The notes: generated by a model from the letters alone, not told the origin. A stretch of DNA of 64,000 nucleotides from Pseudomonas sp. QS1027 (GCF_002814235.1 NZ_PHSU01000042.1:1-64000); one strand, 5' to 3'; counted from the stretch's first letter, positions 26,150 to 35,280 are shown. A program made the numbers and translations.

Positions 26150-26731
26150 TCAGGTTTCCTGCAACAACGGCTGCAGGGCTTTATCGATGGCCTCCCGAGC
26201 GCGGAAAATCCGGGAGCGCACGGTGCCCACCGGACACTGCATGACCGCTGCAATGTCCTCATAACTCAGACCGTCGAATTCACGTAAAGTTAAAGCCGTA
26301 CGCAAATCTTCTGGCAATTGCTGGATGGTCCGATGGACGGTGCCTTCGATCTCATCCCGCAGCAACGCACGCTCCGGCGACTCGAGGTCCTTGAGGCCAT
26401 GATCGCCGTCGTAGAACTCCGCGTCCTCTGAACTCACATCGCTGTCTGGTGGCCTGCGACCGCGGGACACCAGGTAGTTCTTCGCCGTGTTGATGGCGAT
26501 GCGGTAGAGCCAGGTATAAAAGGCACTGTCACCGCGAAAATTGCCCAATGCACGGTAGGCTTTGATAAAGGCTTCCTGTGCAACATCCTGGGCTTCATGG
26601 GTGTCGTGCACGAATCGCACGATCAACCCGAGAATTTTGTGCTGATACTTCAGCACCAGCAGATCAAATGCCCGCTTGTCGCCACGTTGTACGCGCTCGA
26701 CCAGCTGCTGATCCTCTTCCTGGGTTAGCAT
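26150..26731 (-). CDS. algU: ECF sigma factor AlgU (RpoE/AlgT)
   Basis: A 193-residue extracytoplasmic stress sigma factor. Region 2 is RGDKRAFDLLVLKYQHKI and DVAQEAFIKAYRAL, and region 4 is LREFDGLSYEDIAAVMQCPVGTVRSRIFRAREA. It directs alginate, osmotic and heat-stress genes and is held by MucA. GAGGAG six bases before ATG 26731 is a strong ribosome binding site; a GTG two codons earlier is not needed. It is the first gene of algU-mucA-mucB-mucD, divergent from nadB. Confidence 0.97.
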   Translation of the reverse strand: MLTQEEDQQLVERVQRGDKRAFDLLVLKYQHKILGLIVRFVHDTHEAQDVAQEAFIKAYRALGNFRGDSAFYTWLYRIAINTAKNYLVSRGRRPPDSDVSSEDAEFYDGDHGLKDLESPERALLRDEIEGTVHRTIQQLPEDLRTALTLREFDGLSYEDIAAVMQCPVGTVRSRIFRAREAIDKALQPLLQET

Positions 26732-26985
26732 GAACACTCCTCATAGGACCTGAAGGAGGCGTGCATCGCGAATTGACCAGGCTTGCAAACATAGACTCGG
26801 GCTTCTGGCAAAAGTTCTCCCCCTTCAAGCAAGTTTCCTGTGGCCCGCTGAACGGACACACACGAAAAACGCAGCACGGCCAGCGCCGACTGCGTGAATA
26901 ATCTGGTCGTCGAATCTGCTTGCGAAGGCCGTCTCAGGCACCTCGCATAAAGCCGACGCTGTCCCCTTCTTTCAGGCACCCCGCA

Positions 26986-27012
26986 TGGGAGCCTGAAGCC
27001 CCGTAAAAGTTC
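26986..27012 (-). promoter_or_regulatory. Candidate AlgU-type promoter of algU
   Basis: On the minus strand, GAACTT (27012-27007) is followed after 16 bases by TCCCA (26990-26986). The -35 is an exact match to the AlgU/RpoE class, but the -10 fits poorly (TCTGA or TCAAA expected). Autoregulation of algU is established in P. aeruginosa; this site is only a candidate. Confidence 0.35.
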
Positions 27013-27207
27013 CCGGAACCCCCAGCGGGTAATGGCATTGTGATAGTTATGCTGACCACGGCTGCCTGAGCCTTGGTTATAGCTGAAAAATCATTGCCTT
27101 ACCCTGCAAAAGCACATGCATGGCGGCATGGACTGGCGCACACTCAGCGCCCACAGCCCTTTCACAATGCCCCAAAGGCCCGGCTATTGTGCCGCTCCCC
27201 CCAGCCA

Positions 27208-27261
27208 TATACTAGTGGGCTGTCGGGCGGGGCCCGGCAACTGCCCTCCGGGCGCTTTTTT
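27208..27261 (+). promoter_or_regulatory. nadB promoter and leader hairpin (possible attenuator)
   Basis: TATACT at 27208-27213 looks like a sigma70 -10, giving a start near 27220 and a leader of about 54 bases. Within the leader, GCCCGG (27232-27237) pairs with CCGGGC (27248-27253), followed by GC and six T residues, ending 12 bases before the start codon. This has the form of an intrinsic terminator placed before nadB. CAGCC/GGCTG (27202-27222) offers a second stem that would begin upstream of the predicted start. Confidence 0.45.
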
Positions 27262-27273
27262 CGGATGTTTCTG

Positions 27274-28890
27274 ATGAGCCGACATTTTCAACACGATGTG
27301 CTGGTGATTGGCAGCGGTGCCGCCGGCCTGAGCCTGGCACTCACCCTGCCCAGCCATCTGCGCATTGCCGTCCTGAGCAAGGGCAACCTGGCCAACGGTT
27401 CGACGTTCTGGGCCCAGGGCGGCGTCGCCGCGGTGCTCGACGACACCGACACCGTGCAGTCCCACGTCGAGGACACCCTCAATGCCGGCGGTGGCCTGTG
27501 CCATGAAGACGCCGTGCGCTTCACCGTCGAGCACAGCCGCGAGGCCATCCAGTGGCTGATCGACCAGGGCGTGCCGTTTACCCGGGACGAAGAGGCCAGC
27601 GCCGATGACGGCGGTTTCGAATTCCACCTGACCCGCGAGGGCGGCCACAGCCATCGACGGATCATCCATGCCGCCGACGCCACCGGCGCGGCGATCTTCA
27701 AGACCCTCCTGGAACAAGCCCGCCAGCGGCCCAATATCGAGTTGCTGGAACAACGGGTGGCCGTCGACCTGATCACCGAAAAACGCCTGGGCCTGGCCGG
27801 CGACCGCTGCCTGGGGGCCTATGTGCTCGACCGCGGCACCGGCGAAGTCGACACCTATGGCGCGCGCTTCACCGTGCTCGCCTCGGGCGGCGCGGCCAAG
27901 GTCTACCTCTATACCAGCAACCCCGACGGTGCCTGCGGTGACGGCATCGCCATGGCCTGGCGTTCGGGCTGCCGGGTGGCGAACCTGGAGTTCAACCAGT
28001 TCCACCCCACCTGCCTCTATCATCCGCAGGCCAAGAGTTTTCTCATCACCGAGGCCCTGCGTGGCGAAGGTGCGCACCTGAAACTGCCCAACGGCGAACG
28101 CTTCATGCCGCGCTTCGACCCACGGGCCGAGCTGGCACCACGGGACATCGTGGCCCGGGCCATCGACCATGAGATGAAGCGCCTGGGTATCGACTGCGTC
28201 TATCTGGACATCAGCCACAAGCCCGAAGCCTTTATCAAGACGCATTTCCCGACGGTGTACGAACGCTGCCTGGAATTCTCCATCGACATCACCAAGGGCC
28301 CGATCCCGGTGGTCCCGGCCGCGCACTACACCTGTGGCGGCGTGCTGGTGGACCAGCAGGGCCGCACCGATGTGCCCGGCCTGTATGCCATCGGCGAGAC
28401 CAGCTTCACCGGCCTGCACGGTGCCAACCGCATGGCCAGCAACTCGCTGCTCGAATGTTTCGTCTACGCCCGTTCGGCGGCGGCGGACATTATCGAGCAA
28501 TTGCCACAGATCGCCGTGCCCGCCGCCCTGCCGAGCTGGGATGCAAGCCAGGTGACCGACTCCGACGAGGACGTGATCATCGCGCACAACTGGGACGAAC
28601 TGCGGCGCTTCATGTGGGACTACGTCGGCATCGTGCGCACCAACAAGCGCCTGCAGCGGGCGCAACATCGGGTGCGCCTGCTGCTGGACGAGATCGATGA
28701 GTTCTACAGCAACTACAAGGTCAGCCGCGACCTGATCGAGTTGCGCAACCTGGCCCAGGTCGCCGAACTGATGATTCGCTCGGCCATGGAACGCAAGGAA
28801 AGCCGGGGCCTGCATTACACCCTCGACTACCCGGACCTGCTGCCCGAGGCGCTGGACACTATCCTGGTGCCGCCCACCTACGTCGGCTGA
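27274..28890 (+). CDS. nadB: L-aspartate oxidase
   Basis: A 538-residue flavoenzyme that oxidises aspartate to iminoaspartate, the first step of NAD synthesis. The FAD-binding GSGAAGLSLAL is near the N-terminus (13-18 onward). GGVAAVLDDTDTVQSHVEDT and HYTCGGVLVDQQGRTDVPGLY with GLHGANRMASNSLLECFV are typical of the succinate-dehydrogenase flavoprotein family. The C-terminal helical domain is complete. I use ATG 27274 (MSRHFQHDVLV); MFL three codons earlier is also possible, and neither has a strong ribosome binding site. The 3' end overlaps the convergent ygfX by 32 bases. Confidence 0.95.
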   Translation: MSRHFQHDVLVIGSGAAGLSLALTLPSHLRIAVLSKGNLANGSTFWAQGGVAAVLDDTDTVQSHVEDTLNAGGGLCHEDAVRFTVEHSREAIQWLIDQGVPFTRDEEASADDGGFEFHLTREGGHSHRRIIHAADATGAAIFKTLLEQARQRPNIELLEQRVAVDLITEKRLGLAGDRCLGAYVLDRGTGEVDTYGARFTVLASGGAAKVYLYTSNPDGACGDGIAMAWRSGCRVANLEFNQFHPTCLYHPQAKSFLITEALRGEGAHLKLPNGERFMPRFDPRAELAPRDIVARAIDHEMKRLGIDCVYLDISHKPEAFIKTHFPTVYERCLEFSIDITKGPIPVVPAAHYTCGGVLVDQQGRTDVPGLYAIGETSFTGLHGANRMASNSLLECFVYARSAAADIIEQLPQIAVPAALPSWDASQVTDSDEDVIIAHNWDELRRFMWDYVGIVRTNKRLQRAQHRVRLLLDEIDEFYSNYKVSRDLIELRNLAQVAELMIRSAMERKESRGLHYTLDYPDLLPEALDTILVPPTYVG

Positions 28891-29311
28891 ACTTCAAGCG
28901 TACGCGCAGGCGCCGGTGCACATCCGGCGCCTGCGCATCCCAGGGCACACACAACCCACGGACCCGGCGCTCGCCCGGCAGGCGAAAACGCAGCACCACC
29001 AGCCACGGCAAGGCCAGGCTGTCGCGACACAACTGCACCGGCTGCCAGCCTGCGGCCTGATTCCACAGCTGCCAGCCCTGCTCGTCACGGCGCAAGCCGG
29101 TAAAAGCCGACGGATGGTTCAGCAGCAACTGCCGCGGCCACACCCAGGCGCCGTGCAGCAGGCACAGCAAAGCCCCGGGCAGACTGGCCCAGAGCGGAAT
29201 ATCCAGCAGATAAAGCGAAACCAGCGCCAGGCCCAGGGCCCCGAGATATGCCGCCGGCAACAGCCGTGAGGCCTGCCAGCGGCATTCGAACAGATTACTT
29301 GGGCTGGACAC
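28859..29311 (-). CDS. ygfX: YgfX/CptA-family membrane protein
   Basis: A 150-residue protein with an N-terminal membrane hairpin (LLPAAYLGALGLALVSLYLL and IPLWASLPGALLCLLHGAWV) and a soluble C-terminal half, the layout of YgfX. It starts inside sdhE (17-base overlap), the usual pairing, described in E. coli as a toxin-antitoxin or assembly pair; which view applies in Pseudomonas is unclear. The C-terminus is rich in Arg. Its end overlaps nadB on the other strand. Confidence 0.75.
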   Translation of the reverse strand: MSSPSNLFECRWQASRLLPAAYLGALGLALVSLYLLDIPLWASLPGALLCLLHGAWVWPRQLLLNHPSAFTGLRRDEQGWQLWNQAAGWQPVQLCRDSLALPWLVVLRFRLPGERRVRGLCVPWDAQAPDVHRRLRVRLKFSRRRWAAPG

Positions 29312-29549
29312 GATCCAGGATCATGCGAACCATCCGCTGCAACTCCGGATCTTCCGACTCGGAGCGCTCCATGAACCAGCCGAACATGTCCTGGTCTTCG
29401 CATTCGAGCAGGTTGCGATAGCAGTCACGGTCGGCCTGGCTCAGATGCGGGTACACCTCCCTGACGAACGGTACCAGCAACACGTCCAGCTCCAGCATGC
29501 CGCGACGGCTGTGCCAATAGAGGCGATTGAGTTCTACATCTTCGACCAT
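29295..29549 (-). CDS. sdhE: Succinate dehydrogenase assembly factor SdhE
   Basis: An 84-residue protein with the RGxxE flavinylation motif (RRGMLELD, Arg16-Glu20) and the conserved LLECEDQDMFGWF. It helps attach FAD to SdhA. GAGGAGCGCTCC before the ATG at 29549 fixes the start; a much longer frame continues upstream but overlaps ygfZ on the other strand and is a shadow. It is co-transcribed with ygfX and divergent from ygfZ. Confidence 0.92.
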   Translation of the reverse strand: MVEDVELNRLYWHSRRGMLELDVLLVPFVREVYPHLSQADRDCYRNLLECEDQDMFGWFMERSESEDPELQRMVRMILDRVQPK

Positions 29550-29699
29550 GGAGCGCTCCTCAAATTTGAGCGCAAGTATACAGCCCTGCGCGCGTGCCGA
29601 CAGTCGGCTTTGGTCGGGGACGCCGGCGGTGTTGTGAACTACCCATTTGCCAGGCGCCCCTCTATGATGTCTCCCATCCCTTTTCCGCTGCGATGACCC

Positions 29700-30641
29700 A
29701 TGGCCGATTCCGCTTTTTTCTGCACGCTGACCCACGAAGGCGTTCTTGCCGTCCGCGGCACCGACGCCGCCAAGTTTCTCCAGGGCCAACTGACCTGCAA
29801 CCTCAACTACCTGAGTGACGTGCGGGCCAGCCTCGGCGCCCGCTGCACACAAAAAGGCCGCATGCAGTCGAGCTTCCGCATCCTGCTCGAAGGTGACGGC
29901 GTACTGCTGGCGATGGCCAGCGAGTTGCTGGAGCCGCAACTGGCGGACCTGAAAAAATACGCGGTGTTCTCCAAATCCAAGCTCACCGACGAAAGCGCCG
30001 GCTGGGTCCGCTTCGGCCTCGGCGACGGCGACGCCGCCTTGCGTGGCCTGGGCCTTGAGCTGCCGGGCGAGACCGACGCCGTGGTCCGCGCGGACGGCTT
30101 GATCGCCCTGCGGGTTTCCCCGGGGCGCAGCGAACTCTGGGTTCCGGCGGATCAGGCCGCCCGGGTACGCGAGCATCTGGCGAGCGCGTTGCGCGAGGCC
30201 GATCTGAACACCTGGCTGCTGGGCCAGGTACGCGCCGGTATCGGCCAGGTCATGCCACAGACCCGCGAACTGTTTATTCCACAAATGCTCAATTTGCAGG
30301 CGGTCGGTGGCGTAAGCTTCAAGAAAGGCTGCTATACAGGGCAGGAAATCGTCGCCCGCATGCAGTACCTGGGCAAGCTCAAGCGTCGCCTTTATCGTCT
30401 GGCACTGGTCGCCGACCAACTGCCGGAACCGGGTAGCGCGCTGTTCGCTCCCTCCCATGGCAGTGCCATCGGTGAAGTGGTGATCGCCGCCCGGGCGGAA
30501 AATGGCATTGAACTACTGGCCGTGCTGCAAGCCGAAGCTGCAGAAGCAGGTCATGTCCATCTGGGCGATTTGCAAGGTCCGGCCCTGACATTGCTGGACC
30601 TGCCCTACCAACTGGACCGCGACAGCGAAATCCAGCGTTAA
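29700..30641 (+). CDS. ygfZ: Folate-binding Fe-S cluster protein YgfZ
   Basis: A 313-residue GcvT-like protein with the family signature KGCYTGQEIVAR (Cys211). It uses tetrahydrofolate to help maintain certain iron-sulfur enzymes. FLQGQLTCNLNYL and LFIPQMLNLQAVGGVSF are also typical. It is divergent from sdhE across 150 bases and 23 bases before the HDOD gene. No better start than ATG 29700 is seen. Confidence 0.92.
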   Translation: MADSAFFCTLTHEGVLAVRGTDAAKFLQGQLTCNLNYLSDVRASLGARCTQKGRMQSSFRILLEGDGVLLAMASELLEPQLADLKKYAVFSKSKLTDESAGWVRFGLGDGDAALRGLGLELPGETDAVVRADGLIALRVSPGRSELWVPADQAARVREHLASALREADLNTWLLGQVRAGIGQVMPQTRELFIPQMLNLQAVGGVSFKKGCYTGQEIVARMQYLGKLKRRLYRLALVADQLPEPGSALFAPSHGSAIGEVVIAARAENGIELLAVLQAEAAEAGHVHLGDLQGPALTLLDLPYQLDRDSEIQR

Positions 30642-30664
30642 CTGCACCGCCCTAGAGAATTGAA

Positions 30665-31486
30665 ATGAACAAGCTGGCGGAAAAGGTCCAACGGGATTTG
30701 GTCAAGGCCATCGACAACGATGACCTGGTTCTGCCGACCCTCCCGGAAGTGGCCCTGAAGATTCGCAAGGCGGCGGAAGATCCGGAGATCAGCGTCAGCA
30801 CCTTGAGCAAAGTGATCGGGGGCGACACCGCGTTGTCGGCGCGCCTGATCAAGGTGGTCAACAGCCCGTTGCTGCGGGCCAGCCACGAAGTCACCGACTT
30901 GCACACCGCCATCACCCGGCTGGGCGTCAACTACAGCAGCAACCTGGCCATCGGCCTGGTCATGGAGCAGATTTTCCATGCCCGTTCCGAGGTGGTGGAA
31001 CAGAAGATGCGCGATGTCTGGCGCAAAAGCCTGGAGATCGCCGGGGTCTGCTACGTGCTGTGCCGCAACTTCACCCTGCTCAAGCCGGACCAGGCGGCGC
31101 TGGGTGGGCTGGTGCACCAGATCGGCGTCCTGCCGATCCTGACCTATGCCGAGGACCACTACGAGTTGCTCGCCGATCCGCTGAGCCTGGATCACGTGAT
31201 CGACAGCATTCACCCATTGCTCGGCGACGAGTTGCTGAAGGTCTGGGAGTTTCCGGAGATGCTCGCCAAGCTGCCCGGGCAATACCTGAACCTGGAACGT
31301 GACAGCAAGGGCATCGACTATATCGGCCTGGTGCAGATCGCCAGTGTGTTTTGCTATCAGGGCACCGCGCACCCTTTCGGGCAAATAGCCCTGGGCGACT
31401 TGAAAGCCTTTATCAAGCTGGGGCTGGACGCGGAGAGCAGCACCCTCACTGATCAGCTCAACGAAGCGCGGGAGATGTTCCGCTAG
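30665..31486 (+). CDS. HDOD-domain signalling protein
   Basis: A 273-residue protein consisting of one HDOD domain: LPTLPEVALKIRKAAEDPEIS, VIGGDTALSARLIKVVNSPL and LGGLVHQIGVLPIL in place of the catalytic HD pair. HDOD proteins act in signalling or regulation rather than as hydrolases; the target is unknown. It has no extra GGDEF, EAL or receiver domain. It is probably co-transcribed with ygfZ and ends three bases from the convergent tctE. Confidence 0.85.
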   Translation: MNKLAEKVQRDLVKAIDNDDLVLPTLPEVALKIRKAAEDPEISVSTLSKVIGGDTALSARLIKVVNSPLLRASHEVTDLHTAITRLGVNYSSNLAIGLVMEQIFHARSEVVEQKMRDVWRKSLEIAGVCYVLCRNFTLLKPDQAALGGLVHQIGVLPILTYAEDHYELLADPLSLDHVIDSIHPLLGDELLKVWEFPEMLAKLPGQYLNLERDSKGIDYIGLVQIASVFCYQGTAHPFGQIALGDLKAFIKLGLDAESSTLTDQLNEAREMFR

Positions 31487-31489
31487 GAC

Positions 31490-32875
31490 TTACCCGGCGA
31501 TAAAACTCACACGGACCTTCAAACCGTGTGGGTGAGCATCATGCAGGCTGATCTGCGCCAGATGCGCCCGGCAGATTTCGCCGACAATCGCCAATCCCAA
31601 TCCGGCACCAATGCCCTGCTGATGGCGCCGGTAAAAACGCTCGAAGACCCGCCCCCGCTCCTCCTGCGGAATCCCCGGTCCGTCGTCTTCAACCTCCAGC
31701 ACCGCCGGCAAGCCGACCCGCAGGATCACATTGCCACCGGACGGTGTATGGGCCAGGGCGTTGTCCACCAGGTTGCTCAACAACTCGTTGAGCAAGGTCG
31801 GCTCGCCCCGTAACCACACCGGTTCATCGGCTTCCAGCGCCAAGGCCACGCCCCGTGCATGGGCCAGCGGTGCCATCGCCATGCCCAGCTCCCGCGCCAA
31901 CTGGCTGAGATCGAGCAACTGCGCACCGCCTTCGGCAATCGCCCGCGCGCCATTTTCGATCCGTGCCAGCGACAGCAACTGGTTGGCCAGGTGGGTCAGG
32001 CGATCGGTGCCCTGGGCCGCGGTCTCCAGGGTCTCGCGCCAGATCGCCGGCTCGTTCGCCCGCAAGCCCAGCTCAAGACGCGCCTTGAGCGCCGCCAGCG
32101 GCGTGCGCAGTTCATGGGCGGCATCGGCGATAAACTGTCCCTGGCGCTCGAACTGCCGGCGCAGGCGCTCGGTGAAGTGATTGAGCGAGCGCACCAGCGG
32201 CCAGAGTTCATGCTGCACCTCCACCAGCGGCAAGGGCCGCAGATCGTCCGGCTGGCGCTCCTCCACCGCCGCGCGCAGACGCTCCAGCGGACGCAAGGCC
32301 GCACTCACGGCAAAGCCCACCAGCATCAGCGCACCCAGCGCGAGCATGCCCAGGCGCAGCAGGGTGTCGGCCATCAGGCTACGGGCCATATTCACCCGCG
32401 CCTCATCGGTTTCGGCCACGCGGATTTCCGCCATGCCGTTCATGTTCGGTTCGCTGACCGCCTTGAGCAGGCTCACCACCCGCACGTTCTGCCCACGGTA
32501 TTGGCCGTCGTAGAAGCGCGCCAGCGCCGGATAGTCATCGGTGCGCGGCGTACCGGGCGGTGGTGCGGGGAGGTTTTCGTAACCGGAAATCAACTGCTGG
32601 TGGATGTCGTTGACCTGATAGTAGATCCGCCCCGCGCTGTCATAGGCGAAGGTGTCCAGGGCCACGTAGGGCACGTTCGCGCTCAGGCTGCCGTCGCGTT
32701 GCGAGAGGCCGGCGGCAATGGTTCGCGCCGAGGCCAGCAAGGTACGGTCATAGGCTGTGTCCGCCGCTTCGCGACCGTTGTAATAAGCGCTCCAGCCGCT
32801 GGCGAGCATCAGCGCCACCAGCAACAGCGCGAGGTTCCACAGCAGCCGCCAACGCAGGCTGCCGGCCTTATGCAT
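31490..32875 (-). CDS. tctE: Sensor histidine kinase TctE
   Basis: A 461-residue inner-membrane kinase. The first membrane segment is at about 12-30, followed by a periplasmic 2CSK_N-type sensor region to about 170. A second segment lies at about 172-193, then a HAMP-like region, HisKA with His254 (DAAHELRTPLAALKARLEL), and an ATPase domain with DNALAHTP and EDDGPGIP. It overlaps tctD by eight bases and is divergent from the tricarboxylate transporter genes, so it should sense citrate-like acids. The start at 32875 is the one inside the tctD 3' end. Confidence 0.9.
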   Translation of the reverse strand: MHKAGSLRWRLLWNLALLLVALMLASGWSAYYNGREAADTAYDRTLLASARTIAAGLSQRDGSLSANVPYVALDTFAYDSAGRIYYQVNDIHQQLISGYENLPAPPPGTPRTDDYPALARFYDGQYRGQNVRVVSLLKAVSEPNMNGMAEIRVAETDEARVNMARSLMADTLLRLGMLALGALMLVGFAVSAALRPLERLRAAVEERQPDDLRPLPLVEVQHELWPLVRSLNHFTERLRRQFERQGQFIADAAHELRTPLAALKARLELGLRANEPAIWRETLETAAQGTDRLTHLANQLLSLARIENGARAIAEGGAQLLDLSQLARELGMAMAPLAHARGVALALEADEPVWLRGEPTLLNELLSNLVDNALAHTPSGGNVILRVGLPAVLEVEDDGPGIPQEERGRVFERFYRRHQQGIGAGLGLAIVGEICRAHLAQISLHDAHPHGLKVRVSFIAG

Positions 32876-33539
32876 CGCGGTGCTCCAGCAGATAGCCGAG
32901 GCCACGGAAGGTGACGATGACCACCGCCTGGCCGTCGAGTTTCTTGCGCAGGCGGTGCACGTAGATCTCGATAGCATCGGCGCTGGCTTCCTCGTCCAGG
33001 CCGAAGACCTGCGCAGCCAACTGTTCCTTGCTCATCACCCGACCGGGCCGGGCAATCAGCGCTTCGAGCACCGCCTGTTCACGGGAGGTCAGGGTCAACA
33101 GTTCGTCGCCGAGGCTGAAACGCCGGGTGTCCAGGTCGTAGACCAGCGGCCCGCAGCGCTGCTGACGCTCGCCGCCGAGCACGCTGCGACGCAACAACGC
33201 CTTGACCCGCGCTTCAAGCTCGGTGAGTTCGAACGGCTTGGCCAGATAATCGTCGGCCCCCAGGTTCAGGCCATGGACGCGGTCCTTCACATCGCTGCGG
33301 GCGGTCAGCATCAGTACCGGCAGGTTCTTGCCACGGGCGCGCAGACGGGCCAGAACGTCAAAACCGTCCATACGCGGCAAACCCACGTCGAGGATCGCCA
33401 CGGCGTATTCCTCGCTGCTCAAGGCCAGGTCGGCGGCCACCCCATCGTGCAGCACATCCACGGTCAACCCCGCGCTCTTGAGCGCCTGGGCAACACTTTC
33501 AGCCAACTGGAGATGGTCTTCGACCAGAAGCACGCGCAT
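32868..33539 (-). CDS. tctD: Response regulator TctD (OmpR family)
   Basis: A 223-residue regulator. The receiver domain has Asp51 (AILDVGLPRMDG) and Lys in YLAKPFE. The winged helix has LTLTSREQAVLEAL and DAIEIYVHRLRKKLDG. It should activate tctCBA, which starts 246 bases away in the other direction. The start at 33539 gives MRVLLVEDH, the normal OmpR-family opening. Confidence 0.92.
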   Translation of the reverse strand: MRVLLVEDHLQLAESVAQALKSAGLTVDVLHDGVAADLALSSEEYAVAILDVGLPRMDGFDVLARLRARGKNLPVLMLTARSDVKDRVHGLNLGADDYLAKPFELTELEARVKALLRRSVLGGERQQRCGPLVYDLDTRRFSLGDELLTLTSREQAVLEALIARPGRVMSKEQLAAQVFGLDEEASADAIEIYVHRLRKKLDGQAVVIVTFRGLGYLLEHRDA

Positions 33540-33785
33540 GGATTTCCTACCTCGACCGGGCTGACCTAAACGCCCTTTTGGCCGGGAGTCTACCGGATAA
33601 ACAACCCGCCGCTAGCCATCGCTGCCCCGGTCCACGGGACCTTTTGCATTGAAAGCCTGGTGAAAGGTTGACCCATTAGAGTCCCTTCACGGACAGTGAC
33701 GACCACCGTCGGCGCAGGTCCCTGAAACCCGAAAACGCCTCGATGCGCTTTCGTTCGAACAAGAACAATAATGGAGTAACCCACG

Positions 33786-34763
33786 ATGTTGCCATTGCGC
33801 ACCTTCGCCCTCGCCGCCGGCTGCCTGCTGTTTGCCGGACACCTCTGCGCCGCCGAACCCAAGCGCCCCGAATGCATTGCCCCGGCCTCCCCCGGCGGTG
33901 GTTTCGACCTGACCTGCAAGCTGGCGCAAAGCGCCCTGGTCAACGAAAAGATCCTCAGTAAACCCATGCGCGTCACCTACATGCCCGGTGGCGTGGGTGC
34001 CGTGGCCTACAACGCCGTGGTCGCCCAACGCCCGGCCGATGCCGGCACCCTGGTGGCCTGGTCCAGCGGTTCGCTGCTGAACCTGGCGCAAGGCAAGTTC
34101 GGCCGTTTCGATGAAGGTGCGGTGCGCTGGCTGGCGGCCGTCGGCACCAGCTACGGGGCCATCGCGGTGAAAAGCGACTCGCCGTACAAAACCCTCGACG
34201 ATCTGGTCAAGGCGCTGAAGGCCGACCCGAGCAAGGTGGTCATCGGCTCCGGCGGCACCGTCGGCAGCCAGGACTGGATGCAGACCGCGCTGATCGCCAA
34301 GGCCGCCGGGATCAACCCGCGCGACCTGCGTTACGTGGCGCTCGAGGGTGGCGGCGAAATCGTCACCGCGCTGATGGGCGGGCACATCCAGGTCGGCAGC
34401 ACCGACATCTCCGACTCCATGCCGCACATCCAGAGCGGCGACATGCGCCTGCTGGCGGTATTCGCCGAACAGCGCCTGGACGAAGAGGAGATGAAGAACA
34501 TCCCTACCGCCAAGGAACAGGGCTACGACATTGTCTGGCCGGTGGTCCGCGGTTTCTACCTGGGGCCAAAGGTCAGCGACGAAGACTACGCCTGGTGGAA
34601 AGCCGCCTTCGACAAACTCCTGGCCTCGGAAGAGTTTGCCAAGCTGCGCGACCAGCGCGAGCTGTTCCCCTTCGCCATGACCGGCCCCGAGCTCGACACC
34701 TATGTGAAGAAACAGGTCGCCGACTACAAGGTGCTGGCCAAGGAATTCGGCCTGATCCAGTGA
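33786..34763 (+). CDS. tctC: Tricarboxylate-binding protein TctC
   Basis: A 325-residue periplasmic binding protein of the TctC/Bug family. The signal peptide ends near GHLCAAEP. CIAPASPGGGFDLTCKLAQ and MPGGVGAVAYNAVV are typical of the ligand-cleft loops. It delivers citrate or related acids to TctAB. GGAGTAACCCACG before the ATG supports the start. In P. aeruginosa a porin gene, opdH, lies between tctC and tctD; here the two are directly divergent. Confidence 0.92.
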   Translation: MLPLRTFALAAGCLLFAGHLCAAEPKRPECIAPASPGGGFDLTCKLAQSALVNEKILSKPMRVTYMPGGVGAVAYNAVVAQRPADAGTLVAWSSGSLLNLAQGKFGRFDEGAVRWLAAVGTSYGAIAVKSDSPYKTLDDLVKALKADPSKVVIGSGGTVGSQDWMQTALIAKAAGINPRDLRYVALEGGGEIVTALMGGHIQVGSTDISDSMPHIQSGDMRLLAVFAEQRLDEEEMKNIPTAKEQGYDIVWPVVRGFYLGPKVSDEDYAWWKAAFDKLLASEEFAKLRDQRELFPFAMTGPELDTYVKKQVADYKVLAKEFGLIQ

Positions 34764-34820
34764 TCACCTCCGCCTAGCGTTCGTGCCCCTGCAAAGGGGC
34801 GCGCCACAGGAGTTCGCCCC

Positions 34821-35279
34821 ATGCTTTTACAACGACTGTTCGCCGTCGTGTTACTGCTGGCCTGCGCCGGCCTGGCACTGATGGCCTGGCCCTATCAGGC
34901 AGCCTTTTCCTACGAACCGGTCGGCCCGCGCGCCTACCCGCTGCTGATGCTCGGCCTGATGGGCCTCGGCCTGCTGTACCTGCTGTTTCGTCCCACTCCC
35001 ATCGTCCACAGCGAAGAAGAGCCACCGCTGGACCGCGCCACCCTGCACAAGATCGGCATTTGCGTGGTGCTGTTGCTGGTGTTCGCCGGCACCTTCGAAT
35101 CCCTGGGTTTCATCCTCAGCAGTGTCCTGGTGGGCATCCCCATGGCGCGCCTGTACGGCGGCCGCTGGTTGCCCAGTGCGCTGATCATCAGCCTGATGAG
35201 CGTCGGACTTTATCTGCTGTTCGATAAAGCCATGGACGTGCCGCTGCCCCTCGGACTGCTCGACGTACTGGAGAACTGA
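34821..35279 (+). CDS. tctB: Tricarboxylate transporter small subunit TctB
   Basis: A 152-residue membrane protein with four hydrophobic segments, including VVLLLACAGLALMAWP and IGICVVLLLVFAGTFESLGF. It has the ESLGFI and ARLYGGR features of TctB. It pairs with TctA as the small subunit. It lies 57 bases after tctC and one base before tctA. Confidence 0.9.
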   Translation: MLLQRLFAVVLLLACAGLALMAWPYQAAFSYEPVGPRAYPLLMLGLMGLGLLYLLFRPTPIVHSEEEPPLDRATLHKIGICVVLLLVFAGTFESLGFILSSVLVGIPMARLYGGRWLPSALIISLMSVGLYLLFDKAMDVPLPLGLLDVLEN

Positions 35280-35280
35280 C

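Larger units (their letters stand above)
26732..27273. other. Divergent control region of algU and nadB
   Basis: About 540 bases without a plausible gene. The left part must hold algU leader and promoters (minus strand); one GAACTT element is noted. The right end holds a TATACT -10 and a terminator-like hairpin before nadB. The rest shows nothing I can assign. Confidence 0.6.

Noticed and set aside
29550..30458. N-terminal extension of sdhE to 387 residues
   Set aside because: The extra part is antisense to ygfZ, and a strong ribosome binding site precedes the ATG at 29549.
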